64,000 bases of DNA, taken from contig OW121743.1 of assembly GCA_933228675.1 (NCBI GenBank), forward strand, positions 60,138,639-60,202,638. The letters run 5' to 3'. This DNA comes from Stomorhina lunata (taxonomy: Eukaryota; Arthropoda; Insecta; Diptera; Rhiniidae). Below, piece by piece: positions 1 through 11,900 of this stretch. Positions within the stretch are counted from its first letter, which is position 1. The number at the start of each line of letters is the position of its first letter. Below the pieces are notes generated by a model. The model searched no databases. It saw only the letters and a list, made by a program, of their open reading frames with translations, and was not told where the DNA came from. Both the position numbers and the translations under genes were made by a program.

Positions 1-1225
1 GTAGGACAAGACAAACGAAGTCAGCAGAAGCAGAAAAAAAATTGGGATTTTGTATTTGAAATGTCATTCGTTCGTCGGCCTTGCAGGGTTGTATTAGTTT
101 AGTAGTAGATTAACTGAACAGGTCAAAAACTTTGGTAATAAAGGGAAATTATTGTTAAATTTTTGTAAAAGTTTAAGAGAATTTTTGAACTAGTTTTTTG
201 TGGCTATAATGAATTTTCTTGGTCTATATTAAGCATCAGGGATGGAAAATGGCTTTCTTGATTTTGTACCAAATATGAAAACAAATGTAATTTTTCGATG
301 TTAATGGTATCATTTTTTATATAGAATATATTTTATTAAAAATTGAACATTTAGACTTTAAAAAGTGAAATAAGTCCAAAAATTGATCCAAAAATCGATT
401 ACAATTTAACAATTTAAGTTCATAATAAAATTCATATTGAAAAATATTCAACAAAAATGGATAGAATTCTTATATAAAAAAATATCTTTCATTTGAAAAA
501 ATCGACGAATGAAAATGGAAAATTGTTTACAACATAAATTTATTTCAATCTTAGAATTTTAAAAGTATTCTACTTGGGCACGACTAAACTACTAAGGTCC
601 GATGAACGATTGTCAACAAATCTAAAATATTTTGTAATGCTCAGAAAAATATTTGTTTGTATGAAAGCTAGGGTCAAGTCAAACAAAATATGATACAGTC
701 TCTTACGGTGTCCCTTTGTATATTATTGCTAAAATTCTAAAAATAGTGGCAATCATGAGGAAACATCTCAATTCCGGGGTTCCGGTAATGTTGTAAGTAC
801 CCGAAATAATCGACCTATTTAACCCAATTTCAATAGAAATGTCTTTAATATTGCATTTCAACTTAAAATCAACGGAATACTATGAGTTGGTATCAGAACC
901 ATTTCTATGAGTTACAAACATCAGACAAATGGGATAAAAAGTTAATCGTGTTATGTAGCTACATATGAAAATAAGTTTACAGTTCTAGTCTTTCAAAAAC
1001 TTCATAAGCAGTAAAACATTAAAAATTGTATCAAGTAAGAAGCGGCAGTACCTCGGTACCAATTAGGTTAAGAATTCTATTAGTTGTTGTAGATGGGATA
1101 TCATCAAACGAGTTCAAGACTAATTCGGGGTACCGTAAGGCTATGTTTTTTCTAATACTATTTTTCTTATATTTCTAAATTACCTTGTATGCCAAACTTC
1201 TAATCCTATAAACTATTTTGCAGAT
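1..1225. other. AT-rich intergenic DNA, nothing recognised
   Basis: No open frame with coding character, no RNA gene and no tandem array was seen in this stretch. It is AT-rich single-copy-looking sequence ending just before a more GC-rich retroelement relic. Confidence 0.5.
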
Positions 1226-1229
1226 GATA

Positions 1230-1850
1230 GCCAATTATGTCCCTCGGGGGAACCTATTTCCCGTGTGGTGGATAGGGATTAGCCTCCCAACTAGCCATAT
1301 AAATAGCTGATTGGGAAAAACATTTCCATACGTGGGTGGGTCGAGAAAAATCGTATATCTCCCTTGAAACAAAAAGGTAGTATTGGACTAATACTTTAAG
1401 CTAACCCCCCAAACACCGGTGTTAAGCGACATCCGTGTCGAGGGCTTCCGGTCCACAGTCGGTTGTAAGCAAAAAAAAAAAAAGAACACGGGACACACTA
1501 GGGATGCACGTTTTAGACGAACAAACCCTTAGTGACATTAACGCGGATATATTCCAAGAGGTTAGACTATTACTACCACTGGAACTTGAGTTCTCGGTGA
1601 TCTCAATTTCCGGTCGATCTTAGTTAGGATCTCCTCTAAGATCTTGAGTTTGGATAGTCGGGGAGAGCCAGACAGATCAGTCGGCTCCACTGACATCACT
1701 AAGTTCTCTGCGGTTTTCTCGCAGAGCTCTGATACGGAGTGCGAGATCACTGTGATATCGTTGACCGCACCGTCACAGGTAAGGCAAGAAACTTGCCGAA
1801 CTAAGTTTGACAAGTCGAAGGGTGCAATATAAGCCGGACGGGACATAGTT
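1230..1850 (+). pseudogene. Decayed copy of a retroelement ORF1-like protein
   Basis: This block is visibly less AT-rich than its surroundings and aligns by eye with 15530-16450. Both copies open with CCCTCGGGGGAACCTA (1240 and 15530). Both carry the frame SDTE.EITVIS (1728-1760 here, 16229-16264 there) and then a shared CCGAACTAA..TT..CAAG segment (1797-1820 here). The copy is shortened, with much of the middle found at 16.3 kb missing, and it is broken by stops near 1621 and 1830. No RT or endonuclease follows, so it is a truncated relic. The family is not certain; the 15.5-kb sibling suggests a DUF4780-like protein of a mobile element. Confidence 0.55.
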
Positions 1851-1859
1851 GGATTTCTA

Positions 1860-3220
1860 AAATTTAGCGGATGACGGCTGTTGCCACCTCTGAAGGACTG
1901 ATTGAAGCATTTCTAATATACATAATTGGTCTTTTTTTGACAAACCTTGACAAGCCTTCATACTCGGGACATTTATAGCTTTCTGTCTATTGCAATGTAT
2001 AAATGGAAAACTACTGGTTTAACATTGAAACCCATATGGTTCAGGTTAAGGACTTAACACTGTTTTGCTAACATATTGAATTACCTGTTGCCCTTAATAT
2101 TGCAATGACCAACCATCCGACCTTTGAAGCAACCCTGAAATTTATTATAAGCTTCTATATGACGCAATGTCAAGATAAGGCTTTTATTGCGGTCCAAATA
2201 TGAATAAATATATCCTTTGCACTGTCCCTGCACAGCACTTTCACAATTAATATGTACTATATTAAGTCATCCGTCACTTAAATCAGCGATTTTAATTTTT
2301 TTTTAATACCAAGAAAAATCAACGTTTTTGAATATTCTTATACGTTTAGTTAAAATGTGTAATATGAACTATTGAAGAAACACTAAAAATTATTTATTTA
2401 ACCAAATACCTATACCCAGAATTGTAATATGAACAGCAATTTATGGCTATATTTTGCAATAATCCCAGTCTTAAACACAAATTTTCCTTAATATCAGGTA
2501 AAAATTCAAATCTGTATAAAACAACAACTAAATCACAAATTATAATCCTGAACTAGCTCAAACAATGGACATTTCTCGTTATAACAACAGTTAAAAATAT
2601 TTGGTACTAACTCCAGATTAACAGCCGCAAAAAAGCACCTGCCCCTACACATACACACGTGAGCAACACTGTAAATATTGCAAAACAATAACAAATCATA
2701 AAAAAATATTTTTTGACATTTTGTTTTCTCCACCTTGTTCACCTGTGTTTTGTAGTTTTTCTTTGTGATTTGATTTTTTTTGTTCTTAATTACATTTTTT
2801 TCGTTCTATAGCAGAAAATTTCACCGATTAAAATTTTTTATTGATCATAATTAGAAATTTAGTTAAATGTATCAATGGTTTTTTCAGCACAAATTTTATG
2901 ATTATACACTTTTAACTAATAATTTGTTTATTTAATTGTTGAGATTTTTAGCAATTTTCAATGTTTATTAAATTTTGTTTTTTTTTTTTGTGAAAAAATG
3001 TGTGATCTCTTTCGTACACGCAAAAAATATGAACTGACGGAATGTGTGACAAGAATTGTAATAGATTAAGATGATGAAGTGAAGACTAAAAGAGTAGTTG
3101 AGTAGAATACATAGTTGTATTATGTGGTAGTAAAACAAGTTAAAATATAAATACCGTTACAATGAGTGTTGATAGTTACATTTTTATATTCGTGCTAGAG
3201 GAAAGATTGAATCTTTAGGA
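1860..3220. other. AT-rich intergenic DNA
   Basis: Nothing convincing was found. Short frames on either strand (for example 2533-2742 minus) are low-complexity and lack family resemblance. Homopolymer T runs are common between 2740 and 3000. Confidence 0.4.
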
Positions 3221-3479
3221 AAACAATGGATGGGAAGTTTTGGCTAAAGTTGATACATAACGCTCATAGAATACGCTTCACTACAGAACAAGGTATCAAA
3301 AATTGGATTGATTTATTCCTTACCTTAAAACCGGAGCTGTTCTGTTGGCGCGAATCCATATGCTACAAGAAATATGGAAAAAGTTGTTCTTGTAACAGCT
3401 CTAACGTTGGGGATGGCACGGTCTATGCGGTATCAAAAGATGTGTTATTTGTTGCTCTATTCCTATCTCAGTTGAGCAA

Positions 3480-3775
3480 GAGCGATTCTTGTTTTTCGCA
3501 GCAAGTCCTTTTCTTCTTCTGTTACAGGCGTTGGGCTGAGTATCATTGGAGCAGCATAATTTGCCACTGTCTTTTTGTCCATTTTCTAAGTACTTTAAAG
3601 GTTCTCTACATCTCAGTTTATGCGCGACAGTTGTTGCATGTGCCGACGAAGTAAAAAGTCTGTCTAGTGTGATTCCTAGGATTTTCGGGTGGTTCAGGTT
3701 CGGAATTGGTCTCCAAGTTGTAGACTTACTTCTATTGTCCAGGTGGAAAATAGGGTCGCTGAAGATTTACTAGGT
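3480..3775 (-). pseudogene. Antisense scrap of a jockey-like non-LTR reverse transcriptase
   Basis: Read on the minus strand, about 3655-3760 encodes a frame containing NHPKILGITLDRLFTSSAHA. This matches the conserved block just after the palm domain of jockey-clade RTs (usually NPKILGVTFD.LF.FS.HA). The frame then degrades upstream. The fragment points away from the larger RT relic at 3840-5575, so two separate insertions or an inversion are needed. There is no intact ORF. Confidence 0.65.
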
Positions 3776-3839
3776 TGTATCTTCTGACCGAGTTCTTTTA
3801 CATTACCAAATGCAAAAAAGTGCTCAACACTGTTCTGCC

Positions 3840-5575
3840 CCACTTCACGGAACCCGTCCAAACGAGCCATAATCCGGAGAACTAGGAATCTAGTAAGGCA
3901 TTTCCAGGCTCATTCCTTCAACACAAGTGAAGTCGAAAATATTTTCTCCAAATCTAAACCATCAAAAGCGCTCGGACCAGAAAACATTTCTATGTTAATG
4001 TTTAAGTGAAGTCAAAAATATTATCTTCAAATCTAAACCATCAAAAGCGCTCGGACCAGACGACATCTCTATGTTAATGTTGAAGAAACTCAGTACAGTA
4101 GCATTAGAGCTCCTAACTCGTCTACTTAAACTCTCTATTCAACAACTAATAATCCCGGAAAGTTGCTCGAATAATCCCCATTCTAAAAACAAATGAATCC
4201 GCTGCCAATGGAGAAACATACCGCCCGATATCTCTTTTATCGCCTGTAGCAAAAATTTTATAATCTCTACTGTTACCCACCCTGAAGGAACGTTTCCCTC
4301 TGGCTTCAGGGAACACTATAGTACCACAACAACTTTGAACATGATAATTACACAGATCGCAAATGGCCCTAATCAGCAACGGCCGTGTCAGCGCACCATA
4401 GTTGCGGCTTTAGATTTATCTAAAGCTTTAAACAGATAGATTTATCTAAAGCTTTAAACTCATCTCTGCCCAACGATGTCAAACGCTGGCTTGCCAACTA
4501 TCTCTGTGACAGGCAAGCCTTTGTAGAGTTCAGAGGCGAAAAATCCTGCAACCGCAAGATAAAAATGGGCGGGCCACAAGGAAAAGTGCTTTCACCAATG
4601 CTCTTGAACATTTATATTTCGATGCTCCCCCTCCATCCCGTGAAGTCTCATTGATTTCGTATGCTGATGACTGCACAGTACTATCATCTGATATTAATAT
4701 CGACGGCACAGACGAGAAGTTACTCAATAGCATAGCAGACTTTTTCAAAGTCTTTAGTGTCACTTTTTACCTCTTTGATCAAGGAAGTGAAGGTGGAACT
4801 TAACATCTCAGTCGAAGGTAGACGTATATCTGCGGTGCAAAATAAAAAAATTCTAGGGGTAGTTTTCGACAGACTCCTTCACATTTCTTTGCACGCCACC
4901 TACATCAACCAACTGGTAAAGTACCGAAATTAGGTCCTAAAAGCATTAGCTGGCACCTCATGGGGTATGGACAAGGAGGTAATTGTTGCGACATATAAAG
5001 CAATTGGTCGCTCACTCGTCAATTATGCAGCCCCAGTTTCGACCTCTTTCATTATCGACACCCAATGGCGAAACTTGCAAACATCCCAAAATAATGCACT
5101 TCGAAGTGGAACCGGATGTGCCAAAGTGACTAATGTGGATCATTTACATGAGGAAACCAGTCAGATAGTCAGACAACATAATGTGTTGCTTACTAGAAGG
5201 TTTCTGATGGCATGTCACCAGCCGCTTCCTCGGCACGTACGGATGGACTTAAGACGCTATCGTATGGGACGTTGGCCGAATGTTCATAACGAACGAATGC
5301 GCAGAAAACATTGCATCAATTGGCAGTCACCGATGCCACCTAATTTCGGTAACTAGATCCATATTAGCTTAATTTAGATATGGTTGGAGCAGTATACACT
5401 ACTGCTACCACGAACGTATTGTTCCTGGCCCAGAATGTCTTCAAAGACCCCACGACACTGAGCACTTATAGGCCAACTGATTTTCGCCCAGTTGACCTAT
5501 GGCATAGGCCGATAGAGGTGGCCCAATTTCTCCAGCTTCAAAACTCACATATTGGCACAATTCCCACTAATTAAT
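3840..5575 (+). pseudogene. Jockey-like non-LTR retrotransposon RT/ORF2 C-terminal part, broken
   Basis: Frames across this interval reproduce the order of a jockey-clade ORF2. First comes SKPSKALGP.D at 3960-4060, then a STTT.LN.I..QI segment near 4315-4370 and LDLSKALN at 4410-4430. The catalytic SYADDC box lies at 4657-4674, and KILGVVFDRLLH.S.HA at 4850-4895. LKALAGTSWGMDKE and YKAIGRS.VNYAAP follow at 4940-5030, and the C-terminal DLWHRPIEVAQFLQL at 5500-5545. The frame is shifted many times. It carries a 79-bp tandem duplication (3926-4004 and 4005-4083) and a 26-bp duplication (from 4412 and 4438), so the copy is dead. The longest open stretch is 4967-5356. The 3' end is probably just after 5575. 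Confidence 0.85.
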
Positions 5576-5890
5576 ATATTTATTTTTATCATCTTATAGG
5601 AAAGAATTTTCATCAACAGCAGAACTGTAACAAGAACAACTTTAGCAGATACACTTGGTTAATGTATGTAAGTCCTATCAAACTACTACCATTGATCAAA
5701 AGGTCGCTGGCTGGTATTTTTTATAAAAATTGTACGAAACTATTTTGTTTAATTTAAATTCTTGTTTTAAATTTATTTAAACTATCTACATAGAATAACA
5801 TTGGTTTTAAAAACTAATTTATAATTTTAATAAAGAATTTCGTTACAAATTTAATTAACTAGAAATTTTTAATGTTAGTAAAAATCTTAT
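5576..5890. other. 3' flank of FBXL4, including candidate poly(A) signal
   Basis: This is AT-rich sequence downstream of the FBXL4 stop codon on the minus strand. A minus-strand AATAAA lies at 5772-5777, about 115 nt past the stop, and is a plausible polyadenylation signal. No other feature was seen. Confidence 0.4.
5772..5777 (-). terminator. Candidate poly(A) signal of FBXL4
   Basis: The plus strand reads TTTATT, so the minus strand reads AATAAA. It lies roughly 115 nt downstream of the FBXL4 stop codon at 5891-5893. Such hexamers are frequent in AT-rich DNA, so the assignment rests on position. Confidence 0.4.
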
Positions 5891-5950
5891 CTAAAATCGT
5901 ACATGACAACACTTGATGTTCACTTTAAAGTTACGAGACCACATAGCCAC
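5891..5950 (-). CDS. FBXL4: FBXL4 exon 11 (last coding exon)
   Basis: The acceptor GATTTTTCAG lies just above 5950. The 60-nt exon starts in phase 0 after a codon-final donor and ends at TAG (5891-5893). It encodes the C-terminus ...NIKCCHVRF, matching the basic/hydrophobic tail of FBXL4. Confidence 0.88.
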   Translation of the reverse strand: MAMWSRNFKVNIKCCHVRF

Positions 5951-8900
5951 CTGAAAAATCAAAAAAATCAAAACAAAAAAAATGTAAATTTCAAATATTC
6001 TTTCAAAAGGTGACTCCGCCTATACTCACCTCATAATCTATGATATTATCACAAAAACTTAGATCCATAAAATCGAGATTTTTACATTTTTGCAAAATAC
6101 TAGAAACAAAAATTAATAAAAATAAATTATTCAAGATAAGTTAACTATTAACATATAACAACTTACTCATAATATTTTTCCTTGGATATACCCAAGACAC
6201 CCATAAGATCCAGCTGTTCTAGGTTCGGACACAAATTTGCAATATATTCTAAATCACGATCGGTTAAGCCACGAACAGCAGCCAAAAACAGTTTCTTTAT
6301 TTTGGGACATTTTATGAGAAACTCTTTTAGACTGTCGCCCAGATTGCCCTCACGTAAACTGTTGGGCGGGCAAATGCAAAAATTTTAGTAAAGGTAATAT
6401 TTTAATCTTGTATGAAAAAACTTACCACCAGCCAAAATCTACCTCTTCTAAATCATGACATTCAGATAAGGCAATAAGACCATGAGCCGATAGAAAATGT
6501 GTTTTCCATAGATCCAAGGATACCAATTGTTTATTATATTTAGAAATATGTAAAGCAACATCGTCCATATTAACTCCCACATTACAAAATGCTAAAATAA
6601 AGATATTTAGAATTTCGTAAAGTTTTAAAATGTTTTATAGGGAAAATTTGAATATTTTACTATTTATAGAGAAATTTTTAAAATTTGATTATTTATAGAA
6701 AAATTTAAAAAATGTTTACTAAGGGAAATTTTCAAAAACGACTAATAGGGAAATCTTCAAAATTTTTAAAATTTGATTATTTATAGGGAAATTTAAAAAA
6801 TGTTTACTAAGGGAAATTTTCAAAATCGACTAATAGGGAAATCTTCAAAATTTGACTATTTATAGGAAAATTATCAAAATTTGACTTTTTATAAGAAAAT
6901 TTTTAAAATTTGACTATTTATAGAGAAATTTTCAAAATTTGACTATTTATATGGAAATTTCCAAAATTTTGCTATTTATAGGGAAATTTTCAAAATTTTA
7001 CTATTTATTGGAAAATTTTAAAAATTTTACTATTTATAGGAAAATTTTCAAATTTTCGAAGTTTGACTATTTACAGAGAAGTTTAAAAAATTTGACTATT
7101 TACAGGGATATTTTCAAGATTTGAATATTTATGGGGAAATTTTTAAAATTTGACATTTATAGAGAAGTTTTCAAAATTTGACTATTTATAGGGAAATTTT
7201 AAAAATTTTACTATTTATAAGAAAATTTAAAAAAATATATATAGAAAATTTAAAAAAATTGACTATTTTTAGGGAAACTTTAAAAATTTGACTTTTTATA
7301 GAGAAATTTTCAAAATTCAAAATTTGAAAGGGAAATTTACTATTTAAAGTGAAATTTTACTATTTATAGGGAAATTTCCAATATTTGACTATTTGTAAGG
7401 CAATTTTAAAAAATGTGTCTATTATTAGCAAATTTTTAAAATTTGTCTATATTAAGAAATTTCCAAAATTTGACTATTTATGGGTACATTTTTAAAATTT
7501 GACTATTTATAGGGAAATTTTCAAAATTAGACTATTTATAGGGAAATTTTCAAAATTTGACTATTTTAAAAATTTGACTATTTATAGGGAAATTTTAAAA
7601 ATTTTACTTTTTATGGGGAAATTTTCAAAATTTTACTACTTATAGGGAAATTTTCAAAATTTGACTATTTAAAGGAAAATTAAAAAAAAATGACTATATA
7701 TAGGAAAATTTTAAAAATTTGACTATTATTAGGGAAATTTCAAAAATTTTACTTTTTATAGGGAAAATTTTCAAAATTCAAAATTCGAAAGGGAAATTTT
7801 ACTATTTAAATTGAAATTTCACTATTTATAGGGAAATTTTAAAAATTTTGACTATTTATGGGGAAATTTTCAAAATTTGACTATTTATAGGAACATTTTC
7901 AAAATTTGACTATTTATAGGGAAATTTTCAAAATTTTACTATTCATAGGGAAATTTTTAAAATTCGAATATTTATAAGGAAATTTTTAAAATTTTGACTA
8001 TTTATGGGGAAATTTTCAAAAATTTTACTATTTATAGGAAAATTTTCAAATTTTGACTATTTATAGGGAAATTTTCAAAATTTTACTATTTATAGGGAAA
8101 TTTTTAAAATTCGACTATTTATCAGGAAATTTTCAAAATTTGACTATTTATAGGGAAATTTTCAAAATTTGACTATTTATAGGGAAATTTTTAAAATTTG
8201 AATATTTATAGGGAAATTTTCAAAATTTGACCATTTCCCTATAAATTTTCAAAATTTTACTATTAATATGAAAATTTTCAAAATTTGACTATTTATAGGA
8301 AAATTTTCAAAATTTGACTATTTATAGGAAAATTTTCAAAATTTGACTATTTATTGGGAAATTTTCAAAATTTTACTATTTATAGGGAAATTTTCAAAAT
8401 TTTACTATTTGCAGGGAAATTTTAAAAATTTTACTATTCATACGAAAATTTTTAAAAATTTGACTATTTATTGGGAAATTTTCAAAATTTTACTTTTTAT
8501 AATGAAATTTGAAAAATTTGACTATATAGGGAAATTTTCAAAATTCGACTATTTATAGGTAAATTTTCAAAATTTAACTATTCATACGAACATTTTCAAA
8601 ATTTGACTATTTATAGGAAAATTTTCAAAATTAGACTATTTATAGGAAAATTTTTAAAATTTGACTATTTATAGGAAAACTTTCAAAATTTGATTTTTTA
8701 TAGGAAAATTTTTAAAAATTGACTATTTATAGGAAAACTTTCAAAATTTGATTTTTTGTAGGAAAATTTTTAAAATTTGACTATTTATAGGAAAATTTTC
8801 AAACTTTTACTATTAATAGGGCAATTTAAAAATTTGACTATTTATAGAAAAAATTTCAAAATTTGACTATTTATAGGAAAATTTTCAAAACTGTACTATT

Positions 8901-11900
8901 TATAGGGAAATTTTCAAAATTTTACTATTTATATGAAAATTTTCAAAATTTCATATTCATAGGAAAACTTTCAAAATTTGACTAATTATAGGGAAATTTT
9001 CAAAATTTAAATTTATAGGGAAATTTTTAAAATTTGATATTTATTGAGAATTTTTTAAAATTTGACTATCAGGAAATTTTCAAACTTGACTATTTATAGG
9101 TAAAATTTTCAAAACTTGACTATTTTTAGGGAAATTTTTAAAATTTCATTCTTCTACTTACCCAAATTCAAATGTTTTAACTTAGGATTACTCTCCAGCA
9201 TGGTCAGTAGTAAATCAGATTCAATGACTGTTTGAAATAGGTCCAAACGTTCTAAATTCTTTAAATTCGCCAGACAGGAAAAATTTAACAAAGGAGGACT
9301 GGTAGAGCAATTCCGCAAAGAAAGTTCTTAAAAAGAAGAAATTGAGTCATAAGTTTGTGATAATTTCAAACCTAACATCTGAAACAAACCTCTTAAATTA
9401 TCACAGACAATGCCTAAAGTTTCTATACAGCTGGCATTTAAAAATTTTGCCGAATTCAGGCGTATATGAGTCAAGGAATCACCTCGTTGTTGGACAAATC
9501 TGAAATAAAACAATATAAGAAATAATGATTATAGATTTTTAGAAATAATGATTATAGATTTTTATACTTTTTAAATTCCGTTGGTGATACTGTCTGGATG
9601 GTGCAGCCACACCATGACATATCCAGTTTTCTTAAAATCGTTGCCCTTCTAGCCAGAGTGGAAAGTAGTTCGGTTGATGCTAAATGCCAATAAGGTTTTA
9701 GATTCAATTCACTATAAAGCAAAGGATGCGTTGAGACGTCGTAAAAGAAACGTGACACTTGTCCTACGCGAAATAGTGAAACTAAATCTAAATAGCTAAA
9801 GATTTTCAAAACAATATCAAACTGAAAAGAATAAATACATAAATTAAAGACAAAAGAATAATGTATGATCATTCGAATAAAACTCACCGGCATATCTTTC
9901 AAGTCTACCTCGGGTTTTGCTTCAATGTCTTTGGTATTGTTGGTTGTATCATTGATTTGTACATCATTTAAGGCTGACATAAATTTATCCAAATCATGCA
10001 TTAGAAAATGTTGCAAACGTGTCTGATAGTTGTCTTTGCACACCGGGCGAAATTTCATATTTTGTAGTTTACACAAGATAGAACCTTTAAGGAATGAATA
10101 TAAAGAATTAGGAAAAGTTTTGAATTTAGCTCTTTTAGATAAGATTTTTAAGATTTAGATTTTTTTGTACCTTTTTTCTGGTTTTCATAGTAGTCAAGTA
10201 GAGTTTGCATATTTCTCATATTGAACTTTTTGCCATTCAAAAGAACGGCATCAATTTGGGTGTAATAGTTGAGGCGTTGGTGATTAAACTCTAGTCTTAT
10301 GGTTCTGAAAAAAATTAAAAAAGAATAGAATGTAATACATTTTTTTTCGAAATTCTACTAGATATCAATTTTTTTTCTAATTCGACTATTTATTAGCATT
10401 TTTTTCGAAATTACATTATTAACATAATGTTAGCAAAATTGATTTAAAAATGTTACTACTTAAAATTTTAAAAAAATTGAAAATTTTACTATTTATAGAG
10501 TGATTTTCAAAATTTGTAAATTTATAGGGACATTTTCAAAATTTTACTATTATTGGGGAAATTTTAAAAATTTGACTATTTATTGATAAATTTTCAAATT
10601 TGACAATTTTAGAGAAATTTTCAAAATTTGACTATTTATAGTGAAATTTTTAAAATTTGACAATTTATAGGGAAATTTTAAAAATTCGACTATTTATAGG
10701 TAAATTTTCAAAATTTGGCTATTTATAGGAAAATTTTCTAAATTAAACTATTCACAGAAAATATTCAAAATTTGACTATTTAGAGGGAAATTTTCATAGA
10801 AAATTTTCTAAATTTGACTATAGGCAGATTTTTAAAATTTTACTATAGGGAAATTTTCAAAATTTGACTATTTATTGGGAAATTTTCAAAATTTGACTAT
10901 TTATAGGGAAATTTTAAAAATTTGGCTATTTATAGGGAAATTTTTTAAATTTGACTATTCATAGAAAATTTTCAAAATTTAACTATAGGCAGATTTTTAA
11001 AATTTTACTATAGGGAAATTTTCAAATTTCACTATTTATAGGGAAATTTTCAAAATTTCATTATTTATAGGGAATCTTTTAAAATTTATTTATTCAAAAT
11101 TAAACTATTTTTAGGAAATTTTTAAAATTTTACTATTTCTTGTGAAATTTTCAAAATTTTACTATTTATAGGGAAATTTTCAATATTTTCATTTATAGGG
11201 AAATTTTCAAAATTTGACTATTCATAGAAAATTTTCAAAATTAAAATTTTACTATAGGGAAATTTTCAAAATTTGACTATTTATAGGGAAATTTTTAATA
11301 TTTGACTATTTATAGGAAAGTTTTTAAAATTTGACTATCCATAGGAAAATTTTAAAAATTTGACTATTTATAGAAAAATTTTCAAAATTTGCCTATTCAG
11401 GGAAATTTTCAAAATTTGACAAAGGGAAATCTTCAAAATTTGACTATTTATAGGAAAATTTTCTAAATAAAACTATTCACAGAAAATTTCCAAGGTTCGA
11501 CTATAGGGAAATTTTCAAAATTTGACTATTTTTAAAATTTGACTATTTTTAAAATTTGACTATTTTTAAAATTTGACTATTTATAGGAATATTTTCAAAA
11601 TTTGACTATATATAGGGAATTTTTCAAAATTTCATTATTTATAAGGAAATTTTCAAAATTTTACTATTTATAGGGAAATTTTAAAAATTTGACTATTTAT
11701 ATGTATAGAAATTTTCAAAATTTTACTATTCATAGGGAAGTTTTTAAAATTTGACTATTTATAAGAAAATTTTCGAAATTTGACTATTTTTAGGGAAATT
11801 TTCGAAATTTGACTATTTATAGGGAAATTTTTCAAAATTTCACTATTCATAGGGAAATTTTCTAAATTTGATTTTTCATAGAGAAATTTTCAAAATTTGA

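Noticed and set aside
3226..3654. A 142-codon plus-strand frame starting ACAATGGATGGG
   Set aside because: The start context is good, but the second half lies on the antisense strand of a recognisable RT scrap (3480-3775), and the first half matches no family. Not supportable as a gene.
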